From positions 1 to 7,096 of the forward strand of contig CAUABY010000111.1 in the NCBI GenBank assembly GCA_958427375.1: DNA of 7,096 bases. The letters run 5' to 3'. The position numbers and the translations under genes were made by a program. Positions 1 to 5,214 of this stretch are shown piece by piece. Numbering within the stretch: the stretch's first letter is position 1; every line of letters starts with the position of its first letter. Below the pieces are notes generated by a model. The model saw only the letters and a list, made by a program, of their open reading frames with translations, was not told the origin of the DNA and did no database searches. The DNA comes from an uncultured Eubacteriales bacterium (lineage in GTDB: Bacteria; Bacillota; Clostridia; Oscillospirales; Oscillospiraceae).

Positions 1-24
1 GATTTTTCAAGGAGAATAAATACG

Positions 25-696
25 ATGGAAGTTTTACAGGCCAGAAACCTTAAAAAAGTGTACGGCACGGGGGAAAGCGCGGTTCACGCGCTCGACGGGG
101 TCAATTTGAGCATAGAAAAGGGAGAGTTCGTGGCGGTTGTCGGCACCTCCGGCTCAGGCAAATCGACGCTTTTACACATGCTCGGCGGGCTTGACCGCCC
201 CAGCTCCGGCACGGTCACGGTTGATGGGCAGGACATCTTTGCACTGAAGGATGAAGAGCTCACCATATTTCGCCGCCGCAAGATAGGCTTTGTCTTTCAG
301 GCCTATAACCTTGTGCCGGTGCTAAATGTATTTGAAAATATCGTGCTGCCCATCGAGCTTGACGGCGCGCAGATAAACCGCGATTTCGTCTCGCAAATCG
401 TTGATACTTTGGGTCTTGCCGCGCGGCTGGACGCCCTGCCCAATCAGCTCTCCGGCGGCCAGCAGCAGAGAGTTGCCATCGCCCGCGCGCTCGCCGCCGC
501 CCCGGCCATCATCCTCGCCGACGAGCCGACCGGCAACCTCGACTCAAAGACCAGTCAGGACGTGCTGAGCCTGCTCAAGGTCAGCAGCCAGAAGTTTGGC
601 CAGACCATTGTTATGATAACGCACAACGAGGAGATTGCCCAGCTTGCCGACCGCATAGTCCGCATTGAGGACGGCCGCATCTTCACAAGAAACTGA
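25..696 (+). CDS. ABC transporter ATP-binding protein, MacB/LolD type
   Basis: This is a cytoplasmic ATPase subunit of an exporter that would power the FtsX-type permease encoded just downstream. All the ABC motifs are visible in the 223 residues: Walker A GTSGSGKST at 40-48, Q-loop glutamine at 92, signature LSGGQQQR at 142-149, Walker B IILADEPTGNLD at 162-173 and the switch histidine at 200. Length and the LADEPTGNLD motif fit the MacB/LolD/BceA branch, whose members work with FtsX-like permeases rather than ordinary importers. The ATG is preceded by AAGGAG at 9-14, ten bases upstream. The stop lies 13 bases before the permease start, so the two are surely an operon. No promoter is visible in the 24 bases available upstream. 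The substrate cannot be read from the sequence; antimicrobial peptides, lipoproteins or cell-wall-related cargo are usual for this branch. Confidence 0.95.
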   Translation: MEVLQARNLKKVYGTGESAVHALDGVNLSIEKGEFVAVVGTSGSGKSTLLHMLGGLDRPSSGTVTVDGQDIFALKDEELTIFRRRKIGFVFQAYNLVPVLNVFENIVLPIELDGAQINRDFVSQIVDTLGLAARLDALPNQLSGGQQQRVAIARALAAAPAIILADEPTGNLDSKTSQDVLSLLKVSSQKFGQTIVMITHNEEIAQLADRIVRIEDGRIFTRN

Positions 697-709
697 CGGA
701 GGCGGCAAA

Positions 710-3358
710 ATGAATGTCAAAAACAGAAAATGCATCAGCCGCCTGAGCCGCCGCGCCCTGCGCGCGTCGAAAAAGCGCAACGTGATAGCCGTCGTCGCAA
801 TCATCCTCACAACGCTGCTTTTCACCTCGCTTTTCACAGTGGCGCTCTCCATAAACTCAAGCTACCAGAACTACACTTTTCGCCAGATTGGCAGCTATAG
901 CCACGGCGCATTCAAAGAGGTGTCGGATGAGCAGATTGCCGCGATCTCTGCGCACCCGAAGATAAAGGCCGCCGGTGAGCGCATTAATATCGGCTTCATG
1001 TCGGACGGCGTATTTGCCAAGCTCCCCGCCGAGCTCAGCTTTATGGACGATAACTGCACCCAGTGGAGCTACTGCACACCAACCACCGGGCGAAGTGCGC
1101 AAAGCGGCAGAGAAATCTGCATGGACACTGCCGCCCTCAAGCTTTTGGGCGTGGAGCCTCAGCTCGGCGCGGAGGTCACCCTCACCTACACTGTCGGTGA
1201 TAAGGTTCAGTCCGCCGCTGAAAGGACAGACAGCTTCACCCTCGTCGGCTTCTGGGACTTTGACGATATCAGCCCCGTCCACTTCGTCAACATCAGCCGC
1301 GACTATGCTGAGGAGGTCGAGGCGGAGGCGATTGCGGGCGGCCTTGAGCCCTTCCGCACGGATTTGAACGTCATGCTCGCCTCGTCTATAGACATAAGCG
1401 GCACTATGGAGCGGGTCGAGCGGGATCTGGGCTATGTGTCCGAGCGCGGCGCGGGCGAGGGGGAGCTTGTGCGCATCGGCGTGAACTGGGGCTATACCAC
1501 CGCCCAGCTCGGCGAAAAAATAGATTCGCAGACAGTGCTTGCCATTGCTGCCTTTTTGCTGCTGGTGGTGTTCACGGGCTATCTGATTATCTATAATATC
1601 TTCCAGATTTCAGTCACGGGCGATATCCGTTTTTACGGCCTTTTGAAAACCATCGGCGTTACCCCGCGCCAGCTTCGCCGCATCATCCGCCAACAGGCGC
1701 TGAGCCTCTGCCTTGTCGGCATACCCGTGGGTCTTGTGCTGGGCTATGCCGTGGGCGCGGTGGTCACGCCCCTCGTCATGGGGCAGCTTGACATCGGCGC
1801 GAATTATACTGACATCAGCGTATCTCCTCTAATCTTTGTCGTCTCCGCGTTCTTTGCGCTCTTCACGGTGCTGCTCTCCTGCGCGCGCCCCGGTAAAATT
1901 GCCGCCAAGGTCTCACCTGTGGAAGCGACGAAGTATACAGAGGTCAGCAAGAGCAGAAAAAAGCGCCGCGCCACACGCGGAGCGAAGGTACACCAGATGG
2001 CCTTTGCCAATCTTGGCCGCAATAAGAGCAAAACCGTGCTCGTCATTGTCTCCCTCGCGCTGTCGGTCGTGCTTCTAAACGTGCTGGTGCTCTTTGTCGG
2101 CGGCTTTGACATGGAAAAGTTCCTCGCGCAGCGGAGCAGTGCGGACTTCATTGTCAGCACACCCGACTACTTCCGCTACAGGTCGGACGGCAGCTTCATC
2201 ACTGCGGCGGAGATTGCGGATATCGAGAATAATACCACTCACTCACTCTCTGGCACGGGGTATACGCAGACAGGCGTATTCTGCTGGATGCCTGAGGACA
2301 AATGGCGCATGGACATGCAGAATTTCGGCAGTGACGAGAGCATAGACCAGCAGCTTTCGTATCGCCAGCGGCGCGGCGAGCTCGTCATGGAAAATACGCT
2401 GCTTGAGGGGCTGGACACCCCGCTTTTTGAAAAGCTCACGCTGGTCGAGGGCGAGCTTGAGCCGATAATTCAGGGCGCTGAGAATATGATAGCCCTCGGC
2501 GTGGACACTGACGATTACGGCAATATCCATAATATGGATTTCTACCCGCCCATCGGCTCCACACTCACTCTCAGCTATACGGACGCCGCGTATTATATCG
2601 ACAGCCGCACCGGTGAGCTTGCCGACGAGAACACACCTCCGGATTGCTGGCAGCGCGTCACCGAGGGTCAGCACGACGTGGACTATACCGTCTGCGCCTA
2701 TGTCATTGTGCCCACCTCCATCACCCACCGCTATAATCTCGGCGGGGCGTATAATCTCTTCCTCTCGGCTGACAGGCTCGCCGCGGACAGCGGCAAGGCG
2801 CCCACGCCGATGGTGTATATCTTCGATACGCCCGATGCTGAGGCGGAAGAGGCCGCCGAAGCCTATCTCGCCAAACTGACAGAGGGGGCGCTCGCGCCGC
2901 TCATGTATGAGAGCAAGGCCACGCTCCGCGCCGAGTTTGAGGGATTCCAGAGCATGTTCCTGCTCCTCGGCGGGCTGCTGTGCGCGATTATCGGCCTTGT
3001 CGGCGTTCTCAATTTCATGAACGCCATCATGACCGGCATCATCTCCCGCCGCCGTGAGTTTGCGGTGCTGAAAGCGGTGGGCATGGAGAACCGGCAGCTC
3101 AAGGCCATGCTCATCTATGAGGGACTTTTCTACTCCCTCGGCTCGGCCGTGGCGGCGCTGGTGTTCGCCGCGCTCATCACCCCGCTTGCCGGGCACATGC
3201 TGGAGAGTATGTTCTGGTTTTTCTCCGCGCGCTTTACAATCGCGCCCGTCCTCGCCGCAATCCCTGTCTTTGCCCTGCTGGGCTGGCTGATACCCTCGGT
3301 AATGTACAGCCGCGGCGCCCGCAGCAGCGTTGTTGAGCGCCTGCGCGAGGCGGAATGA
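710..3358 (+). CDS. ABC transporter permease with two FtsX domains
   Basis: This 882-residue membrane protein is the permease partner of the preceding ATPase. Eight hydrophobic segments are visible: near residues 23-47, 275-298, 330-355 and 372-391 in the first half, and 440-464, 750-772, 808-828 and 844-866 in the second. Each half therefore has one segment, a large extracytoplasmic domain of roughly 230-285 residues, then three segments, the duplicated MacB-like layout. Likely coupling helices that contact the ATPase follow segments 2 and 6 (GDIRFYGLLKTIGV near 305-318, SRRREFAVLKAVGM near 779-792); their similarity supports internal duplication. A basic linker (SRKKRRATRG) joins the halves. 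I chose ATG 710 because GGAGG at 698-702 lies seven bases upstream; an in-frame TTG at 665 has no such site and would overlap the ATPase gene. The substrate is unknown. A BceB-type permease is less likely because that family has ten segments and one large external domain. Confidence 0.93.
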   Translation: MNVKNRKCISRLSRRALRASKKRNVIAVVAIILTTLLFTSLFTVALSINSSYQNYTFRQIGSYSHGAFKEVSDEQIAAISAHPKIKAAGERINIGFMSDGVFAKLPAELSFMDDNCTQWSYCTPTTGRSAQSGREICMDTAALKLLGVEPQLGAEVTLTYTVGDKVQSAAERTDSFTLVGFWDFDDISPVHFVNISRDYAEEVEAEAIAGGLEPFRTDLNVMLASSIDISGTMERVERDLGYVSERGAGEGELVRIGVNWGYTTAQLGEKIDSQTVLAIAAFLLLVVFTGYLIIYNIFQISVTGDIRFYGLLKTIGVTPRQLRRIIRQQALSLCLVGIPVGLVLGYAVGAVVTPLVMGQLDIGANYTDISVSPLIFVVSAFFALFTVLLSCARPGKIAAKVSPVEATKYTEVSKSRKKRRATRGAKVHQMAFANLGRNKSKTVLVIVSLALSVVLLNVLVLFVGGFDMEKFLAQRSSADFIVSTPDYFRYRSDGSFITAAEIADIENNTTHSLSGTGYTQTGVFCWMPEDKWRMDMQNFGSDESIDQQLSYRQRRGELVMENTLLEGLDTPLFEKLTLVEGELEPIIQGAENMIALGVDTDDYGNIHNMDFYPPIGSTLTLSYTDAAYYIDSRTGELADENTPPDCWQRVTEGQHDVDYTVCAYVIVPTSITHRYNLGGAYNLFLSADRLAADSGKAPTPMVYIFDTPDAEAEEAAEAYLAKLTEGALAPLMYESKATLRAEFEGFQSMFLLLGGLLCAIIGLVGVLNFMNAIMTGIISRRREFAVLKAVGMENRQLKAMLIYEGLFYSLGSAVAALVFAALITPLAGHMLESMFWFFSARFTIAPVLAAIPVFALLGWLIPSVMYSRGARSSVVERLREAE

Positions 3359-3402
3359 GCAAGGCGCAAAAAAAGTAACACGCAAGGCAAGGCGCAAAAA
3401 AA
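3359..3402 (+). repeat. 16-base direct repeat directly after the permease stop
   Basis: The sequence GCAAGGCGCAAAAAAA occurs at 3359-3374 and again at 3387-3402, exactly 28 bases apart, with 12 bases (GTAACACGCAAG) between. The first copy begins on the base after the permease stop codon and the second ends one base before the 36-base palindrome. The copies are identical. No function is recognised; it may be a small slippage duplication or a remnant of an insertion boundary. Confidence 0.8.
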
Positions 3403-3403
3403 T

Positions 3404-3439
3404 AATACCCGTGGGCTTCATTTGAAGTCCACGGGTATT
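3404..3439 (+). terminator. 36-base palindrome, copy 1; candidate terminator of the ABC operon
   Basis: A 16-bp stem closes on an ATTT loop (arm 3404-3419 with 3424-3439), 45 bases after the permease stop. All pairs are Watson-Crick except position 3415 with 3428, which is G-U in a + strand transcript and would be a C-A mismatch in a - strand transcript. That asymmetry suggests it is meant to fold in + strand RNA. There is no T-run right after the stem, so it is not a textbook intrinsic terminator; it could instead protect the 3' end or work with the hairpins downstream. Confidence 0.6.
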
Positions 3440-3511
3440 GAGACTGTCAAAAAACTATGCTGCAATGTAAAGAAAACAGAGCAGCAGGGGAGCTTGAGGG
3501 GTAGCGAAGCG

Positions 3512-3560
3512 GCGGCGCGGGAGTGAATGATATGCCGGTGGCATATCAGAGCCGCGCCGT
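3512..3560. other. Nested double stem-loop in the repeat element
   Basis: The outer stem pairs CGGCGCGG (3513-3520) with CCGCGCCG (3552-3559), plus a G-U pair at 3512/3560. Inside it, GATATGCC (3529-3536) pairs perfectly with GGCATATC (3540-3547) around a three-base loop. Two perfect 8-bp stems nested in 49 bases form one long, interrupted hairpin. No known RNA family is recognised. Confidence 0.65.
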
Positions 3561-3609
3561 GACCGAGCCGCAGCGAGAAAAGGCCCGCCTCAAATACAAT
3601 AAACCGCCG

Positions 3610-3640
3610 CCGAAAAGCCTTGAAAATCAAGGCCTTTCGG
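3610..3640. other. Stem-loop in the repeat element
   Basis: GCCTTG (3617-3622) pairs with CAAGGC (3628-3633) around a five-base loop. After one A-C mismatch (3616/3634) the stem continues for six more pairs (3610-3615 with 3635-3640), giving 12 pairs in all. It is part of the series of hairpins in the block and is not followed by a T-run on either strand. Confidence 0.6.
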
Positions 3641-3647
3641 GCGAAGC

Positions 3648-3672
3648 AGCATTTTGATACCATCAAAATGCT
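3648..3672. other. Stem-loop in the repeat element, 11-bp perfect stem
   Basis: AGCATTTTGAT (3648-3658) pairs perfectly with ATCAAAATGCT (3662-3672) around the three-base loop ACC. It sits eight bases after the preceding hairpin and fifteen before the next, so these stems could stack in one folded RNA. Confidence 0.6.
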
Positions 3673-3686
3673 CGGCGGATGAAGCG

Positions 3687-3717
3687 GTCAAAAAAGTCTA
3701 TTTCAGACTTTTTTGAC
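3687..3717. terminator. Bidirectional terminator-like hairpin, 13-bp stem
   Basis: GTCAAAAAAGTCT (3687-3699) pairs perfectly with AGACTTTTTTGAC (3705-3717) around the five-base loop ATTTC. The A-run and T-run are symmetrical, so on either strand the core AGTCT/AGACT stem is followed by six T's, the layout of a bidirectional intrinsic terminator. It would serve both converging operons. The GC part of the stem is short, so efficiency may be modest. The same GTCAAAAAA string appears at 3446-3454, near the other end of the element, and could compete for the T-rich arm. Confidence 0.55.
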
Positions 3718-3723
3718 AAGCTG

Positions 3724-3759
3724 AATACCCGTGGGCTTCATTTGAAGTCCACGGGTATT
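3724..3759 (-). terminator. 36-base palindrome, copy 2; candidate terminator of the tetR-protease operon
   Basis: This is identical in sequence and orientation to the copy 320 bases to the left. On the - strand it begins 15 bases after the protease stop, a typical terminator position. The - strand transcript would carry one C-A mismatch in the 16-bp stem and no T-run straight after it; the next hairpin in that direction (3687-3717) does supply a T-run. The pair may act together to end transcription. Confidence 0.55.
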
Positions 3760-3774
3760 GTCTCATTTCTGTTC

Positions 3775-4515
3775 TTATCGCTCGTTAACCGCGCCTTTGG
3801 GCAGGGTTTTTGTGAGAATAAAGGCATAGCCGAGGGTTATCACGAAGAGCGCCAGCTGGAAATACAGCCGCTTTTCCACTGTAAAACCCGCCTCGTTTGC
3901 AAAGGCGCTTGTGATGTTGATTGCGGCGTGGGTGATGATGCAGGGCAGCAAACTGCCGCCGCGGTAAAAGATAATCACAAACATAAAGCCGATGGCGACA
4001 GCACCCGTAACCTGCATGAGGTTTTCTATAATCCCGGCGCCGCTGCCGTTCACAAGGTTCAGCAGATGCCCCAGTCCAAAGCTTATGCTCGATACGACGA
4101 TGGCTGACTTCACGTTGTCCCGCGCCATCGCCTTGAAGAGAAAGCCGCGGAAAATGACCTCCTCCACAAAGCCGACGCACAGCATCAAAATAACGTGGCA
4201 GATTATCTCCGCCGCCGAAAAATTCACCGACGCGCCGTTCCAGAAATTGCGCGTTGCTAAAATCACGAGCGGAAAGTAGTAGAGAAAGCGCCGCGCGGGC
4301 AGAGTAGAGCGGCACAGCCCGAAGCGCTCTATAAGTCCGTTTCGTTTGATAAATATGAAGATTGCAGCCGCCAGTACCGCGCAGAAGAGTGCGCTTACAA
4401 GATAGCGTACGCCGATAATATCGTTCAGCGGGTTTGCCACGGACTGCAAAACGCAGTAAATACCAATCCATACGAGGGCAAAGCCCAGCTCGTTTTTCTC
4501 ATATAGTTTTTTCAT
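3775..4515 (-). CDS. CPBP (CAAX/Abi-type) intramembrane metalloprotease
   Basis: This 246-residue polytopic membrane protein belongs to the CPBP family of zinc-dependent intramembrane proteases related to the eukaryotic CAAX endopeptidase Rce1. The three family motifs are present in order: EEVIFR (glutamates 118-119, arginine 123), FGLGH (histidine 150) and HAAIN (histidine 196, asparagine 200), all within or beside hydrophobic segments. Other hydrophobic stretches are near residues 12-28, 38-57, 105-117, 136-147, 170-184 and 219-234. Bacterial members include bacteriocin-immunity and maturation proteins, but many have no known substrate. The ATG at 4515 has AGGAGG (4528-4523) seven bases upstream, and overlaps the stop of the regulator gene by 4 bases (ATGA), so it is very probably coupled to it. 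The catalytic motifs are intact, so an active enzyme is likely; the target is not inferable. Confidence 0.92.
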   Translation of the reverse strand: MKKLYEKNELGFALVWIGIYCVLQSVANPLNDIIGVRYLVSALFCAVLAAAIFIFIKRNGLIERFGLCRSTLPARRFLYYFPLVILATRNFWNGASVNFSAAEIICHVILMLCVGFVEEVIFRGFLFKAMARDNVKSAIVVSSISFGLGHLLNLVNGSGAGIIENLMQVTGAVAIGFMFVIIFYRGGSLLPCIITHAAINITSAFANEAGFTVEKRLYFQLALFVITLGYAFILTKTLPKGAVNER

Positions 4516-5084
4516 TTTGCATCCTCCTGCGCGGCCATTACCGCGCCCACATATACCCGTTCCAGATGGCTTGCTACCAGCGCCTCGTCAAATTCGAGGG
4601 CGTTGTTGGCGATGATGCTCGCATAGCCGTGCGCGAAAAGGGCGAGGGTCAAAAAGACCTCCTTCGTCTTTTCCATGCTCAGCCCCATGCCCGCCTGCAT
4701 CGCGCCGAGCACGGGCGCAAGCTCCTCGGAATCTATCATCTCCAAAACACTGCCCTCCACCGCAAAGCCGGACTGAAAGAGAAAGCGAAATAGATTAGGC
4801 TCCTCAATCGCAAAGCGGATGTAGTTCAGGCCAATGCTCAGCAGCGGGTCAATCTGCCCGTCTCCCGCGCGCATCAAATATTCCGAGTGAAACCGGTCGA
4901 CTCTCGTGTAGACCGCCCGCTTCAAATCGTCCACCGTGGCGAAATGGTACATGACCGGCTGTGTCGAGCAGCCGAGCTGCCTGGCCACCGCCCGCGCGTT
5001 TATGCTCTCAGCGCCCTCTTCGCGCGCAATCTCAAAGCCCGTGTCAATGAGCATCTCTTTTGTTATTCTTGCCTTCGGCGGCAC
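4512..5084 (-). CDS. TetR/AcrR-family transcriptional regulator
   Basis: This 190-residue protein has the TetR architecture. Its N-terminal DNA-binding region (about residues 7-55) has a helix-turn-helix with the core INARAVARQLGCSTQPVMYHF split over residues 28-48, where the final YHF is the usual end of the recognition helix. The C-terminal helices are divergent, with a segment LALFAHGYASIIA (147-159) resembling the C-terminal ligand/dimer domain of WHG-type members. I read the start as GTG at 5084, since GGGAG (5098-5094) sits nine bases upstream; it would begin MPPKARITKEM. It is the first gene of a two-gene unit with the membrane protease, whose start it overlaps. A near-consensus promoter and palindromic operator candidate lie just upstream, which suggests self-repression released by a small ligand. 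The ligand is unknown. Confidence 0.92.
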   Translation of the reverse strand: MPPKARITKEMLIDTGFEIAREEGAESINARAVARQLGCSTQPVMYHFATVDDLKRAVYTRVDRFHSEYLMRAGDGQIDPLLSIGLNYIRFAIEEPNLFRFLFQSGFAVEGSVLEMIDSEELAPVLGAMQAGMGLSMEKTKEVFLTLALFAHGYASIIANNALEFDEALVASHLERVYVGAVMAAQEDAK

Positions 5085-5106
5085 TTATATCAACTCCCTA
5101 TGATTA

Positions 5107-5126
5107 ATAACATGTGTTATATAACA
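5107..5126. promoter_or_regulatory. Candidate operator for the TetR-family regulator
   Basis: TGTTATATAACA at 5115-5126 is a perfect 12-base palindrome. It shares its left half with a second inverted repeat, ATAACA-TG-TGTTAT (5107-5120), so three alternating half-sites (TAACA/TGTTA/TAACA) lie in 20 bases. The array begins four bases beyond the -10 box of the tetR promoter and covers the predicted transcription start, where a bound dimer would block transcription. TetR proteins commonly bind such palindromes close to their own genes. That this protein binds here is an inference. Confidence 0.6.
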
Positions 5127-5129
5127 AGA

Positions 5130-5158
5130 ATTATAAATGCTCTTGACAAGGAAGTCAA
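5130..5158 (-). promoter_or_regulatory. Sigma-A-type promoter of the tetR-protease operon
   Basis: On the - strand, TTGACT (5158-5153) is followed after exactly 17 bases by a perfect TATAAT (5135-5130). Five of six -35 bases and all -10 bases match the consensus. Transcription would start near 5123, giving a leader of about 40 bases before the GTG at 5084. The -35 box lies within the stem-loop that follows larC. Confidence 0.8.
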
Positions 5159-5167
5159 GAGCATTTA
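5134..5167 (-). terminator. 14-bp stem-loop after larC; candidate terminator overlapping the tetR promoter
   Basis: TAAATGCTCTTGAC (5134-5147) pairs perfectly with GTCAAGAGCATTTA (5154-5167) around the six-base loop AAGGAA. On the - strand it begins 47 bases after the larC stop, where an operon terminator would sit. The T-rich tail (ATTTATAATTCTT) is imperfect, so termination could be partial and some lar transcripts may run into tetR. The DNA of this stem also carries the -35 box of the next promoter. Confidence 0.55.
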
Positions 5168-5214
5168 AATATAAATCCATATCCCTTACGCTGGCGCAGG
5201 TTTCCCTCCCGTGC

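Larger units (their letters stand above)
3404..3759. repeat. Hairpin-dense repeat element bounded by identical palindromes (possible MITE-like element)
   Basis: This gene-free block fills the space between two convergent transcription units. Its two ends carry the same 36-base palindrome (3404-3439 and 3724-3759) in the same orientation. Just inside, TATTGAGACTGTCAAAAAA (3436-3454) matches the reverse complement of 3709-3727 at 16 of 19 positions. Because the palindromes are nearly self-complementary, the whole block can be read as a 356-base element with imperfect terminal inverted repeats of about 51 bases. Between the ends are at least four strong stem-loops, at 3512-3560, 3610-3640, 3648-3672 and 3687-3717. 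Such density of nested hairpins is not expected by chance and suggests a structured RNA, a non-autonomous mobile repeat, or stacked terminators. No clear target-site duplication flanks it, and no convincing gene lies within. Mobility is an inference; the symmetry is seen directly. Confidence 0.7.

Noticed and set aside
665..709. Alternative upstream TTG start for the permease, overlapping the ATPase gene
   Set aside because: ATG 710 has GGAGG at ideal spacing, while the TTG has none, and the extra residues (rich in small polar residues) do not look like part of an FtsX permease.
2243..3421. Long open frame of 392 codons on the - strand opposite the permease
   Set aside because: It is antisense to a clear membrane protein gene, its product is low in family-like motifs, and GC-rich coding often leaves open frames on the other strand.
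3418..3666. 82-codon open frame on the - strand inside the repeat element
   Set aside because: It is made from the hairpin arms and ends inside the palindrome, with no convincing ribosome binding site. It may recur as a spurious gene wherever the element occurs.
3404..3759. Reading the repeated palindromes as a CRISPR array
   Set aside because: There are only two copies, 320 bases apart, with no regular spacers and no cas genes in the window.
3679..4107. 142-codon open frame on the + strand
   Set aside because: Most of it lies opposite the CPBP protease, whose catalytic motifs are clear, and the rest is repeat-element sequence.
5143..5171. Possible + strand promoter starting with a perfect TTGACA at 5143-5148
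   Set aside because: At 17 bases the -10 would be TAAATA, a poor match, and the better TATAAA lies at a 21-base gap; it would only drive antisense RNA into larC. The TTGACA arises from the symmetry of the stem-loop.
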